DNA of 64,000 nucleotides from positions 42,785-106,784 of the forward strand of contig CAIRQX010000122.1 in assembly GCA_903880855.1 (NCBI GenBank), read 5' to 3'. Shown piece by piece: positions 48,380-57,580 of the stretch (position 1 is the first letter of the stretch; each line of letters begins with the position of its first letter). Below the pieces are notes generated by a model, which saw only the letters and a list, made by a program, of their open reading frames with translations, had not been told where the DNA came from and made no database searches. This stretch comes from an uncultured Burkholderiales bacterium (GTDB taxonomy: Bacteria; Pseudomonadota; Gammaproteobacteria; Burkholderiales; Burkholderiaceae_C). The position numbers and the translations under genes were made by a program.

Positions 48380-49732
48380 GTGTTTGGTCGGTTTTTTAGT
48401 TCATTAGTTTTACTTATTTCTGGCGCTGCGCTTGGATATTTTTGGGCGCAATCTCAAGAGTTACAGGTCACTTTTTATCTGGTCGTTGGCAGCTTGGTCG
48501 GCGCAATGCTATGGTGGTTTCTGGATGCCATACGTGGATTGCGCGTTGTTTATTGGTTGCGCTACGGAAATTTAGCGGAAGTCCCCAACACATTCGGCTT
48601 GTGGGGGACTGTGGTCGATAGAACGCGAAGACTTCTGAGAGAACGCGAGAAAGCCATCAACGCCAGTGAGCAGCGTTTAAAAGATTTTCTGTCCGCTATA
48701 CAAGCTTCTCCAAATGGGGTCGTACTTCTAGATGAGAATTTTCAAATTGAATGGTGCAATCAGACTGCTGCATTTCAATTAGGTATTGAGCCAGAGCGTG
48801 ATTTGGCGCAGCGTATTGGTAACTTGGTACGCGACCCTATTTTTTCTGCCTATATGACGACTTCAGACGTGGCTGAACCAATTGTGATTGAGGGGCGAGG
48901 CAAGAACCCCAATATGCCATTGCGCATCTCCATACAACGCCATCCTCATGGTGAAGGTAAGCAGTTGCTGATCACACGAGACGTCACGGTAGTTGAACAA
49001 GCAGAGGCTATGCGACGCGATTTCGTAGCCAATGTGTCGCATGAAATTCGAACACCACTCACAGTTCTTGCTGGTTTTGTTGAAACCTTGCAGACCTTAA
49101 AACTGACGGCCCAAGAGCAGGACAAATATCTAGACCTCATGGCGAACCAATCGCATCGAATGCAAAGCTTGGTGGATGATTTACTTACTTTGTCGCGTCT
49201 TGAAGGCAGTCCGGTTCCTGGATTTACCAGCTCCCTAGAGCTTACACAGCTGATGGAAGCATGCCAAAGCGAGGCGCAGCAGCTTTCAAAATTATTATTT
49301 CAAGAAAAAATTGCCCAAGTCATTGTTTTTGAAACAGATCCAGTGATTCAAAACCACCTCGTTCTGGGCGAACCGCGTGAATTACAAAGCGCGCTTTCTA
49401 ACTTAGTCAGCAATGCAGTCCGCTATACCCCGCAAGGTGGGCGTATTGAAGTGCACGCATTTGTGTCAAAGGACGGAAATTTGAATTTGCAAGTTAAAGA
49501 TACGGGTCCTGGAGTTCCGCCTGAACATTTGCCTCGATTAACGGAACGTTTTTATCGCGTCGATCGGAGCCGCTCCCGCGAATCTGGAGGTACTGGCTTG
49601 GGATTGGCGATTGTCAAGCATGTGATGCAACGTCACGGTGGGCAGTTACAAATTGCCAGTACCGCAGGACAGGGGTCTTGCTTTAATCTTGTTTTTCCTG
49701 CCACCCGTTGCAAGCAGGCAGAGGCGGTTTAG
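48380..49732 (+). CDS. phoR: Phosphate regulon sensor kinase PhoR
   Basis: PhoR (450 aa) phosphorylates or dephosphorylates PhoB. Two N-terminal membrane helices (about 5-22 and 28-48) lack a large periplasmic domain, consistent with sensing through PstSCAB-PhoU. A PAS domain (about 98-205) is followed by the HisKA helix with the phosphorylated His in VSHEIRTPL near 220. The HATPase domain has NLVSNAVRYTP (N box), DTGPGVPP and GGTGLGLAIV (G boxes). The start is GTG 48380, with GAGG upstream. Its last four bases overlap the convergent MATE gene. Confidence 0.96.
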   Translation: MFGRFFSSLVLLISGAALGYFWAQSQELQVTFYLVVGSLVGAMLWWFLDAIRGLRVVYWLRYGNLAEVPNTFGLWGTVVDRTRRLLREREKAINASEQRLKDFLSAIQASPNGVVLLDENFQIEWCNQTAAFQLGIEPERDLAQRIGNLVRDPIFSAYMTTSDVAEPIVIEGRGKNPNMPLRISIQRHPHGEGKQLLITRDVTVVEQAEAMRRDFVANVSHEIRTPLTVLAGFVETLQTLKLTAQEQDKYLDLMANQSHRMQSLVDDLLTLSRLEGSPVPGFTSSLELTQLMEACQSEAQQLSKLLFQEKIAQVIVFETDPVIQNHLVLGEPRELQSALSNLVSNAVRYTPQGGRIEVHAFVSKDGNLNLQVKDTGPGVPPEHLPRLTERFYRVDRSRSRESGGTGLGLAIVKHVMQRHGGQLQIASTAGQGSCFNLVFPATRCKQAEAV

Positions 49733-51084
49733 CGTACTTTGCGATAAGCATGTATCCAGAGTACTGGGAATAATGCTAACGCAGTCAGAACCAAGGCAAA
49801 TGTGCTGGTTTGCCAAAATGTGATGGGTGAATTTGTTTGTAGCCAATCCAAGCCTTCAAACTGCACCAATCCATAGGACACGACATAACCGCCGGCTAGT
49901 CCGACTCCCCACAAGGTTACAGCGTAGGTCAATAGCGGAAAGAGGGTAATGCGGTAACTTCTTAGTGCGAACACGCAAAATACTTGCAATGCATCTGCTA
50001 GTTGGTACCACGCTAACCAATAAAGTAGCAGTGCTGCTAATTGAGCCACTGCTGCTGACTGCGTATAAAAAAGAACCACCTCTTTTTGAAACAGCACTAA
50101 TAAAAGACTCAACACAGACGCAAACACAACCACTAGAGTCAAGCCATCACGCAAAGCTTTTCTAGCGCGCCCAAACTGGTTTGCTCCTAACCAATAACTC
50201 ACCCGTGCACTGCAAGCAATAGAGAGCGACAGAGGCACCATGTAGAGCAATGCCGCCATGGATGCTGTGATTTGGTGGCTGGCAGATGCCACTACGCCAA
50301 GACGCGCAATAAACAGAGCCATTAAGGTGAACGATGTCACTTCCACACCAATGGCAAGGCCACTGGGGATACCTAACTTTAAGAATTGCCACAGCACGGA
50401 TAAGTCAGGCGCTTCCATACGTCGCCAAAAAGCATAAGGCTTGTAATAGTCTTGTGCCCGTAATAAGACCAGAGCAAACACCACCATTGCAATATTGACT
50501 ACAAGGGTTGCCCAAGCGCATCCCACCAAACCCATGGGCTCAAAAATATCTGGTAAGCCTAAGACCAGCAAAATAGACAAGGGTATTTTGCACATCAAGC
50601 CAACAACTTGCACCAGTGTGACGGCGCGCGGTTTGCCTAAACCTTGGTTCAAGGTGCCAAACAACCTAAATAAAAGCGATGCAGGCAAACCAAAAGCAAT
50701 GACTGCTAAATAGTCATGCACTTCCAACTGCAAATGCACTGGGACTTGCGCCCAATTCAGCAATGTAGTGGGATGTAAGAGTACAGCCATGCCAATAATT
50801 GAGGTCAGCAGCACGATATACAAAGCTTGGCGCACGGATCGGCCGACTTCTGTATATTTTTTAGCGCCTTGCAACTCAGCCCAAATAGGCAGCAAGGCTT
50901 GTACGATGCCCATGAGCGCGACATGCACCGATATATAAGTTGCTGACCCAACCGATAAAGAGGCTAGGGCAGTGTCTGCATAACGCGCCGCTACGATGGT
51001 GTCGGTAATTCCAAACGCCATGACTGCTAATTGACCAACCAAGATCGTTCCTGCATGGCGCAAGATATGCACGCGCTCTGTCAT
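49729..51084 (-). CDS. MATE family efflux transporter
   Basis: A 451-residue inner-membrane protein of the MATE family, which exports cationic drugs or metabolites by Na+ or H+ antiport. Twelve hydrophobic segments fall into two halves of six. The first half has the conserved opening LRHAGTILVGQLAVMAFGITDTIVAARY, and the second half begins near LKLGIPSGLAIGVEVTSFTLMALF. It lies 6 bases downstream of the GT-C membrane glycosyltransferase and is surely co-transcribed with it. The substrate is unknown; NorM-type multidrug export is the default, but the partner gene leaves other roles open. Confidence 0.88.
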   Translation of the reverse strand: MTERVHILRHAGTILVGQLAVMAFGITDTIVAARYADTALASLSVGSATYISVHVALMGIVQALLPIWAELQGAKKYTEVGRSVRQALYIVLLTSIIGMAVLLHPTTLLNWAQVPVHLQLEVHDYLAVIAFGLPASLLFRLFGTLNQGLGKPRAVTLVQVVGLMCKIPLSILLVLGLPDIFEPMGLVGCAWATLVVNIAMVVFALVLLRAQDYYKPYAFWRRMEAPDLSVLWQFLKLGIPSGLAIGVEVTSFTLMALFIARLGVVASASHQITASMAALLYMVPLSLSIACSARVSYWLGANQFGRARKALRDGLTLVVVFASVLSLLLVLFQKEVVLFYTQSAAVAQLAALLLYWLAWYQLADALQVFCVFALRSYRITLFPLLTYAVTLWGVGLAGGYVVSYGLVQFEGLDWLQTNSPITFWQTSTFALVLTALALFPVLWIHAYRKVR

Positions 51085-51090
51085 TTGGAT

Positions 51091-52824
51091 TTAATTATCG
51101 CGACGTAAGTACAGAGTGACGTCTTCATTTTTGTTGGCAGGACGTTTGATAGTTTCTATGCGTCGCCATTCTTTGATGAGTGCCACTTGCGCTAATTCTG
51201 GACGTGAATCGTTGTCTACTAGTAACCAACGACAAGACGCATTTTGTGGTGACTCTGAATTGTTTAAGGGCTTGATTTCAAAGTTGCCGTGGTAGTGAAA
51301 GGCAGTCATTTGCCCGACATTTAGTCCGTAAGTCATCAAACAACCAGGTGATGCGCTATCTTGGATATTCATGGCCTGTTGAATTCTCTCTACCCAAGGC
51401 ACATAGCTACGCGCAAAGTCCAAAAGTGGTAACCACAAGCTCATGAGCAGTAACCAACAGAGTGCAGCGCCGCCTGCCGGTAGCACCAAGCTCTTCCACA
51501 TGGCTTGACGGTGTCTGCCAACCCGCCATCTGACAAGCCACGCCCAAAGTGCCGTGGCGATCAATGCAAAAACAAAAGCCAAAACGCTAAAGGTCGGCGT
51601 AAACCCTGGAGCCAGACGAGCAACGTTAGCAGCGGGTTGGGGCGGCCAACCCGTTTGCATCGCAATCCAAATTACCCAAATGACGAAGGCACAGCCTGTA
51701 AAAAAGATAAGTGTGAACCAATCAATAAAAGCAGAAAAGCTACGTCTAAATGTTGGAAGTGCAAAGGCCGCTAGTGTCGCCATGGGTGGCAAAGCCAGCA
51801 TGAGCGTTTGGTCTTCGGTGCGGGTCACCATTGCGACGCCTATGGCGAGAGCTATAAACCACAAAGGAAGAACCACATGCCGGCTCCAGTTCCACGTTAA
51901 CCACTGACGCCGCCACTGCCATAGTGTCCACAACACCAAAGGCCATGCGGGCCACATGAACCACACTAGCAAATCAAACAAGCCACGCCAATCGTTCCAA
52001 TTTCTGTCCATGGTCGATACGCGCCAATGGAAGAGATCAAAATAATTGGCAATAGCTGCAATGCCTATCGCGCAAACAAATAGCGCGTATGCATACATGC
52101 GCAGGGGTAAATCGCCTTGATTTTCTTTGTCGAAAAAAATGACCAAACTAATGCCAGTTGCCAATAAAACAGACAGAGTCGGAGCGCCACTCAAACTCAA
52201 GCCCATCAAAGCAATCACTAAAGCTATGGCGCTTTTAACGGGGTGATAGGCAAGCGCAGAAGCGCCAAAAAATGCACAGCTTAAAAAAGACAGTTGCATC
52301 AGCATGGGCGTGGCTTCGTGTGACAGCAAGGCCAAACCTAAGCAAGCAATCAAAGCGAGTGTGGCGCTGTCTGCAATGGTTCTGGCATAGTCCTTGGGCC
52401 TTGCTTCGCCACCAAATGCAAAGGCCACTGGTTGTGCGCGTGAGCCAAGTCCTAAGTAATAGGCTCCGTACCACGTGCTAAATAATGTCAAGGCGAGCAG
52501 CACAGCAAATGGCATACGTGCAGCAGATCCTGCTGGCAACCAACTTGGTGCCAAGCCAATTGCCCAAGCGCCCACCCAATAGGCCAGCGGTGCATCTAAT
52601 GGCAGTGTTTGGCCCCAAACAGTGGGGTGCAGCCAATCGCTGTGGCCTTGCGCTAAGGCCAACATTTGCCCAAAGACTTGGAGCTCTTCGCCCTTCCATG
52701 GTTCTCTGCCTACTAAGCCTGGAACCAAATAAGCCAAGCAAAACAGCCATAACGCTAAGCGTGGCAAAGGCCGAACGGCACTTTGCGCAACGATGGCGGG
52801 TGTGGGATCGTGTGACTGAGACAA
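51091..52824 (-). CDS. GT-C (ArnT/PMT-like) membrane glycosyltransferase, putative
   Basis: A 577-residue protein with about 11-12 transmembrane helices and a C-terminal soluble part of some 100 residues. The N-terminus resembles family 39/83 glycosyltransferases that use lipid-linked sugars: an acidic motif in the first periplasmic loop (GREPWKGEELQVFGQM, near 39-54) and DAPLAYWVGAWAIGL near 77, like the PPLYYW motif of ArnT. Sugar and acceptor are unknown. TTG 52824 is taken as the start, with no clear ribosome-binding site. It follows the rpmE2 terminator and precedes a MATE gene. The GT assignment is by motif only. Confidence 0.65.
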   Translation of the reverse strand: MSQSHDPTPAIVAQSAVRPLPRLALWLFCLAYLVPGLVGREPWKGEELQVFGQMLALAQGHSDWLHPTVWGQTLPLDAPLAYWVGAWAIGLAPSWLPAGSAARMPFAVLLALTLFSTWYGAYYLGLGSRAQPVAFAFGGEARPKDYARTIADSATLALIACLGLALLSHEATPMLMQLSFLSCAFFGASALAYHPVKSAIALVIALMGLSLSGAPTLSVLLATGISLVIFFDKENQGDLPLRMYAYALFVCAIGIAAIANYFDLFHWRVSTMDRNWNDWRGLFDLLVWFMWPAWPLVLWTLWQWRRQWLTWNWSRHVVLPLWFIALAIGVAMVTRTEDQTLMLALPPMATLAAFALPTFRRSFSAFIDWFTLIFFTGCAFVIWVIWIAMQTGWPPQPAANVARLAPGFTPTFSVLAFVFALIATALWAWLVRWRVGRHRQAMWKSLVLPAGGAALCWLLLMSLWLPLLDFARSYVPWVERIQQAMNIQDSASPGCLMTYGLNVGQMTAFHYHGNFEIKPLNNSESPQNASCRWLLVDNDSRPELAQVALIKEWRRIETIKRPANKNEDVTLYLRRDN

Positions 52825-52854
52825 AGTAGTGGGTGTTTAAAAACTAGAGGCCAT

Positions 52855-52890
52855 AAACAAAAAAGGCAGCGCCGAAAACGGGCTGCCCTT
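52855..52890 (-). terminator. Terminator after rpmE2
   Basis: On the minus strand a stem GGCAGC-CCG / CGG-c-GCTGCC with a TTTT loop and one bulge is followed by TTTTTT. It begins about 24 bases after the rpmE2 stop codon and separates it from the GT-C gene. Confidence 0.85.
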
Positions 52891-52910
52891 TGAGTAGGAG
52901 GCGAAAGGGC

Positions 52911-53168
52911 TTACTTGGCAGCCGTTTTGCCGTATTTGTTGCGGAAACGTTCCACGCGTCCACCCATGTTGTCGACGGATTTTTGTGTACCGGTGTAGAA
53001 GGGGTGCGACTCACTGGTGGTATCCAATTTGTAGAGGGGTAACTCGCGACCATCGTCCATTTTGACGGTTTCTTTGGTGTTAGCGCATGAGCGCGTTACA
53101 AACTTAAACCCATTAGACATGTCCACAAAGCACACTTCGCGGTAGTCTGGGTGAATTCCTTCTTTCAT
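52911..53168 (-). CDS. rpmE2: 50S ribosomal protein L31, type B
   Basis: L31 (85 aa) sits at the subunit interface of the ribosome. [12 protein letters not shown] at the start and [11 protein letters not shown] near residue 50 are diagnostic. The CxxC zinc ribbon of type A L31 is missing; only two isolated cysteines remain (near residues 13 and 28), so this is the zinc-independent type B form. Type B genes are often Zur-repressed in other bacteria; no Zur site is evident here. ATG 53168 is preceded by AAGGAAC. It forms a single-gene unit with its own terminator. Confidence 0.95.
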   Translation of the reverse strand: MKEGIHPDYREVCFVDMSNGFKFVTRSCANTKETVKMDDGRELPLYKLDTTSESHPFYTGTQKSVDNMGGRVERFRNKYGKTAAK

Positions 53169-53258
53169 GATCTGTTCCTTTTCAGCTGCGCTAGCCACAC
53201 CAGACAATTCCAATGCACTTGGCCACAAAACCCAATATTATGCCATAAATGCCTCTTT

Positions 53259-54164
53259 TTACTGCAGGACGCCTAGTGCCAACCATAGGCTGAAGACCCC
53301 CAGGACAGTCGATAGCGTGACCAAGCCAGCAACCATAGATCCGTCATAACCCATTCGGTTCGCCAAAACATAGCAACTCGAGGCGGTGGGCAGCGCTGAA
53401 AAAGCCAGTAAAACACCTGTTTGCAGAGGGTCTAAGTGGAGCCATTTGGCGAGTATCCAAGCCACGATCGGCGTCAAAAAGTGGCGAATCAGTAATACGG
53501 AAGCGCCCAACAACTTGGCTTTTTGCAAACGCCCCAATTCCATGCCAGCCCCCGCCGCCATCAAACCTAGGCTGACCGAAGACGATCCCACGCGTTGCAA
53601 GGTGGGCGCAGCCCATTCAGGGATGTGTAAACCCACTAAATTGGCAACGAGCCCAGACACCGTTGCCAAGATGAGTGGATTACGAATCAGCTCCGCCAAA
53701 AAGCCTTTCTCGCCATGTTTAGCCATGGGCCAAACCGATGCAATATTAAAAATAGGGACGCAAACACCTATTAACACCGCCATCAAGACTAGCGCGGGAG
53801 GGCCACCCATTCTTTCGGTGACGGCAAGTGCAATGTAGGAATTAAATCGGAACGCAATTTGCGTGCTACATGCATGCATGCGTGTGTCGATGTGGCGGCC
53901 TAAAAATGGCAGGTAAGGAAGCACGTAAGCCATAGCGATGCCGCACATCCCCATCAACACGCCTGCTTGCAGAAAATGTGTCAGGCTTTGAATGTCCAAA
54001 TTGGTACGCGCGATGGTGGTAAACAACAAAACAGGAAACAAAAAGTAATACACCAAGCTTTCAACTTGTGACCACATCGTGCGATTGAGTGCCGTAAAGC
54101 GACACAGCAAGTAACCGCACAAGATGAGTGAGAAATCTGGCGCAAGCAGAGGTAAGTAATCCAT
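53259..54164 (-). CDS. AEC family transporter
   Basis: A 301-residue membrane protein of the auxin efflux carrier family (PF03547), whose bacterial members move organic acids or amino acids. About ten hydrophobic helices are arranged in two halves. Conserved pieces include FRFNSYIALAV near 105, NPLILATVSGLVANLVG near 163 and the C-terminal ALPTASSCYVLANRMG near 255, which contains the family proline-polar crossover. The substrate cannot be told. It is divergent from the TctC-like receptor gene, with 99 bp between them. Confidence 0.87.
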   Translation of the reverse strand: MDYLPLLAPDFSLILCGYLLCRFTALNRTMWSQVESLVYYFLFPVLLFTTIARTNLDIQSLTHFLQAGVLMGMCGIAMAYVLPYLPFLGRHIDTRMHACSTQIAFRFNSYIALAVTERMGGPPALVLMAVLIGVCVPIFNIASVWPMAKHGEKGFLAELIRNPLILATVSGLVANLVGLHIPEWAAPTLQRVGSSSVSLGLMAAGAGMELGRLQKAKLLGASVLLIRHFLTPIVAWILAKWLHLDPLQTGVLLAFSALPTASSCYVLANRMGYDGSMVAGLVTLSTVLGVFSLWLALGVLQ

Positions 54165-54263
54165 ATGGAGAGAATACCTCGACTTTTGTGACCACTACAC
54201 ATTGCGTTTACAGTTATGTTTTATCGCAAGAGTTAAGCGAAGTTTTAATGGAGGAGTTTTGAA

Positions 54264-55226
54264 ATGAAAAGTCGTCTACTAGCAACCCTGAGTATTTGTG
54301 CTGTGAGTTCTGCCGTATTGGCGCAGGGCTATCCAACGAAAACGATCCAACTGCAAGTGCCTTTTGCACCTGGGGGCACTACGGACATCATTGCTCGGAC
54401 CATTGCCGAACCCTTAGGTAAAGCTCTAGGACAAACAGTTGTGGTTGTGAATAAAGCGGGCGGAGGTGGCGTTATTGGAGCCAATGAAACCGCAAAGGCG
54501 CTACCTGACGGTTATGCATTGGGCGTAGCAACGGTCTCCACCACTGCAGCCAATCCTGCAATCAACACCAAAATTCCGTACAACCCGATTACTGACTTTT
54601 CTCCCATCATCAATATCGCGGCCACGCCAAATATCATCGCGGTACATCCCTCGTTTCCAGCAAAAGACTACAAAGATTTTGTGGCAGAAGTAAAGCGCTC
54701 ACCTGGTCGTTACTCCTATTCGTCTTCGGGCACGGGCGGTATTGGCCACTTGCAGATGGAGTTGTTTAAAAGCTTGAGCGCGACTTTCATCACGCACATT
54801 CCTTATCGCGGTGCGGGCCCCGCATTGAACGACACCGTTGCTGGACAAGTCCCCATGATTTTTGACAACTTGCCTTCTGCACTTCCTTTCATCAAAGACA
54901 ACCGTTTGGTTCCCATTGTGGTGGCGGCACCGCAACGATTGGCCGTGTTGCCCAATGTGCCGACCTTCAAAGAAATAGGCTTGGAGCCTGTCAATCGTAT
55001 GGCTTATTACGGTATTTACGGACCCAAAGGCTTGCCTAAAGATGTGATTGACAAAGTCAATGCAGGCGTGCGTAAGGCATTGGAAGATCCAGCTGTTCGC
55101 AAGCGTATTGAAGACACGGGTTCTCTCATCATTGCCAACACGCCAGAGCAATTTGCTGCACAAATCAAAGCAGAGTTTGATGTGTATAAGAAAGTGGTGT
55201 CAGAGCAGAAGTTAACGCTCGATTGA
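54264..55226 (+). CDS. Tripartite tricarboxylate transporter receptor (Bug family)
   Basis: A 320-residue periplasmic solute-binding protein of the TctC/Bug family, which is greatly expanded in Burkholderiales. A signal peptide ends at about SAVLA-QGYP (residue 20). The mature start [23 protein letters not shown] is the family signature, followed by [16 protein letters not shown]. The ligand-binding loops around 125-160 ([16 protein letters not shown]) give no clear substrate. No TctA/TctB membrane genes are near, so it is an orphan receptor. A GGAGGAG ribosome-binding site precedes ATG. Confidence 0.9.
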   Translation: MKSRLLATLSICAVSSAVLAQGYPTKTIQLQVPFAPGGTTDIIARTIAEPLGKALGQTVVVVNKAGGGGVIGANETAKALPDGYALGVATVSTTAANPAINTKIPYNPITDFSPIINIAATPNIIAVHPSFPAKDYKDFVAEVKRSPGRYSYSSSGTGGIGHLQMELFKSLSATFITHIPYRGAGPALNDTVAGQVPMIFDNLPSALPFIKDNRLVPIVVAAPQRLAVLPNVPTFKEIGLEPVNRMAYYGIYGPKGLPKDVIDKVNAGVRKALEDPAVRKRIEDTGSLIIANTPEQFAAQIKAEFDVYKKVVSEQKLTLD

Positions 55227-55244
55227 GTTAACTTCCGAGTCGCT

Positions 55245-56180
55245 GTGGTTGCTTCACAAGCCTTCGATCCGAGCATCGACACCTTTATCGATGCCCTGTG
55301 GCTAGAAGAAGGCTTAGCGAAGAATTCATTGGCGGCCTACAGGCGTGACCTGCAACTTTTTGATGCTTGGTTATCCCAGCAAAACAGTGCATCGACGGGT
55401 TCGCAATTTGGCCATTTGTTGTTAGCCAAAGAGTCTGATTTACACGAGTACTTTGCCAGCCGGCACGCAACAACCAAAGCAACCTCTGCCAATCGCCGAC
55501 TAACGGTCTTGAAACGGTTTTACCGTTGGGCATTGCGCGAGCGTATGCGCAGTGATGACCCCACGCTCAAAATGTTGGCTGCCAAGCAAGCAATGCGAGT
55601 TCCCAAAACTTTGACAGAGACGCAAATCGAAAATTTACTCTTGGCGCCCAATGTAGAAACACCTTTGGGTGTGCGAGACCGCACCATGCTCGAGTTAATG
55701 TATGCCAGTGGTCTTCGGGTGAGTGAGTTGGTGAACCTCAAAGTTTTCCATGTCAGCCTCAATGAGGGTGTATTGCGTGTGATGGGCAAGGGCAGTAAAG
55801 AGCGCTTGGTGCCTTTTGGTCAGGTGGCGGCGCAATGGCTGGAGCAATACTTAAGTCAATCGCGCCCAGCCTTATTGGGCCAACACCAAAGCGAAGATTT
55901 ATTTATCACCGTGCGGGGCAAACATGCCGGAGATGCGATGACGCGGGTGATGTTTTGGCAATTGATCAAACGCTATGCCCTAGTCGCAGATATCAAAGTG
56001 CCGATATCGCCCCACACGCTTAGGCATGCATTTGCCACCCATCTGCTAAACCATGGAGCCGATTTGCGTGCTGTGCAAATGCTGCTGGGTCATGCAGATA
56101 TTTCTACGACGACGATCTACACGCATATTGCGCGGGAGCGGCTTAAGACTCTGCATGGTATGCACCATCCGCGTGGGTAA
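55245..56180 (+). CDS. xerD: Site-specific tyrosine recombinase XerD
   Basis: XerD (311 aa) works with XerC at dif to resolve chromosome dimers during division, under FtsK control. The N-terminal SAM-like domain (about 10-110) begins FIDALWLEEGLAKNSLAAYRRDL. The catalytic domain has Arg in SGLRVSELV near 157, HTLRHAFATHLL near 257, LGHADISTTTIYTH near 281 and the nucleophile Tyr within it. It resembles XerD more than XerC. The start is GTG 55245. It lies 18 bases after the orphan Bug gene; no mobile element surrounds it. Confidence 0.93.
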   Translation: MVASQAFDPSIDTFIDALWLEEGLAKNSLAAYRRDLQLFDAWLSQQNSASTGSQFGHLLLAKESDLHEYFASRHATTKATSANRRLTVLKRFYRWALRERMRSDDPTLKMLAAKQAMRVPKTLTETQIENLLLAPNVETPLGVRDRTMLELMYASGLRVSELVNLKVFHVSLNEGVLRVMGKGSKERLVPFGQVAAQWLEQYLSQSRPALLGQHQSEDLFITVRGKHAGDAMTRVMFWQLIKRYALVADIKVPISPHTLRHAFATHLLNHGADLRAVQMLLGHADISTTTIYTHIARERLKTLHGMHHPRG

Positions 56181-56214
56181 CACGTTGTCGCTGTAACTCA
56201 GTACTCGTGTCGTT

Positions 56215-57015
56215 TTAACCTAATAGATAACTTAGTTCCACCTCGGTAAAGCCTGCTTGCAGGCGCGCTTCATTATTAAATGGTGGTTTAAGTCTGGGTG
56301 CGTCATAGCGTTGCACTAACTCGCCATATAGGGCGACAGGGTCAAGCCCCCGTTGCTCGCATAACCACCTATACCAGTGGTTACCAATGGCAACATGGCC
56401 CACTTCATCGCGCAAGATGATGTCTAAGATTTCAACAGCTCGCTTGGCCGCAGGTGAAGCTACTTTAAGAAGTTTGGCCTGGATAAGAGGTGTAGCATCC
56501 AATCCGCGCGCCTCCAACGTGCGCGGAACCAATGCCATGCGTGCCAGCACGTCTTTGGAAGTTCTTTCGCACATTTGCCATAAGCCATCATGGGCATCAA
56601 AGTCGCCGTAAGAGAAGCCCAAGCTTTTTAGATGCGTATGCAGCAATTCAAAATGCTGTGATTCTTCATACGTCACGCGTAGCCAGTCGGTGTAATACGC
56701 ATGTGGCATATCGTTGAAACGCCATACGGCGTCCAACGCCAAATTGATTGCATTGAATTCAATATGGCAAACCGCATGTATGAGAGACGCCAAGCCTTCA
56801 GGCGTGAAGGGGGTTCTGGCGCGGACTTGCTTGGCGGGAATGAGTCGAGGAAGCGTTGGGTGGCCCGGAACTTCAATGCCATCCAAGGATTTCAGATGTT
56901 CAGTTGGCGAAACAAGCAATTCGATATGCGCGTTCCGCAAAGCCTGAACGGCTTGTACTTTTTCTGTTGGATCTGCAATTAACCATGCATTTAGCGATGC
57001 GGCGCGTAAGCTCAT
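56215..57015 (-). CDS. DUF455 ferritin-like protein
   Basis: A 266-residue protein of the DUF455 family (PF04305), related to ferritin-like di-iron proteins and of unsettled function. The likely iron ligands are Glu/His pairs in helices: [12 protein letters not shown] near residue 98, [14 protein letters not shown] near 134, and [16 protein letters not shown] near 200-215, an ExxH arrangement typical of di-iron sites. ATG 57015 ([11 protein letters not shown]) is taken; an upstream ATG would overlap the divergent carbonic-anhydrase-like gene. No partner gene reveals its substrate. Confidence 0.82.
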   Translation of the reverse strand: MSLRAASLNAWLIADPTEKVQAVQALRNAHIELLVSPTEHLKSLDGIEVPGHPTLPRLIPAKQVRARTPFTPEGLASLIHAVCHIEFNAINLALDAVWRFNDMPHAYYTDWLRVTYEESQHFELLHTHLKSLGFSYGDFDAHDGLWQMCERTSKDVLARMALVPRTLEARGLDATPLIQAKLLKVASPAAKRAVEILDIILRDEVGHVAIGNHWYRWLCEQRGLDPVALYGELVQRYDAPRLKPPFNNEARLQAGFTEVELSYLLG

Positions 57016-57018
57016 CTT

Positions 57019-57028
57019 TACAATTGTA
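57019..57028. promoter_or_regulatory. Symmetric -10 element between DUF455 and gamma-CA genes
   Basis: TACAATTGTA is a perfect 10-bp palindrome that reads as the -10-like hexamer TACAAT on both strands, within the 40-bp gap between divergent starts. It could fire in both directions, giving a leader of about 25 nt for the gamma-CA gene and a nearly leaderless transcript for DUF455. There are no clear -35 boxes. Confidence 0.3.
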
Positions 57029-57055
57029 GGGATACCAAACAAACAGGAGATAGCC

Positions 57056-57580
57056 ATGGCTGTTTTTCAACTCGACGCACACGTTCCTCAGATCTCAGAT
57101 ACAGCATGGATTGCAGATAACGCCCAAGTCATGGGGGAGGTCCAAATGGATGCGCACTCTAGCGTGTGGTTTAGCAGTGTGTTGCGCGGTGATTCCGACA
57201 AGATCACGATAGGTGAGGGTAGCAACATCCAAGACGGTAGCGTGTTGCATGCCGATGTAGGCATGCCTTTGAACATCGGTAAACATGTCACCGTGGGGCA
57301 TATGGTGCAATTGCATGGTTGCACCATCGGCGATGAATCTTTGATTGGTATAGGCGCGATTGTGTTGAATGGCGCCAAGATTGGTAAAAACTGCTTGGTG
57401 GGTGCGGGGGCTTTGGTGACCGAGGGCAAAGAGTTTCCAGACGGGTCCATGATTTTGGGGAGCCCCGCCAAGGTGGTGCGTGATTTAACGCCAGAACAAA
57501 TCGCAGGTTTGCGTAAAAGTGCGCAGCACTATATAGACAATGCCAAGCGTTTTAGAACTGGATTGAAGAAACTGTCTTGA
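57056..57580 (+). CDS. Gamma-carbonic anhydrase family protein
   Basis: A 174-residue left-handed beta-helix protein of the YrdA/PaaY/CaiE type in the gamma-carbonic anhydrase family. The hexapeptide repeats run from about 18 to 140. The three zinc-ligand histidines are in [17 protein letters not shown] (two). [14 protein letters not shown] leads into a C-terminal helix. Many such proteins have little or no measured anhydrase activity, so the reaction is uncertain. AGGAG precedes ATG. It is coupled to hslO by a TGATG overlap. Confidence 0.88.
   Translation: MAVFQLDAHVPQISDTAWIADNAQVMGEVQMDAHSSVWFSSVLRGDSDKITIGEGSNIQDGSVLHADVGMPLNIGKHVTVGHMVQLHGCTIGDESLIGIGAIVLNGAKIGKNCLVGAGALVTEGKEFPDGSMILGSPAKVVRDLTPEQIAGLRKSAQHYIDNAKRFRTGLKKLS

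Noticed and set aside
54202..54229. TTGCG ... CGCAA inverted repeat upstream of the Bug receptor gene
   Set aside because: Only 5 bp per arm with an 18-bp gap; too short to support an operator claim.
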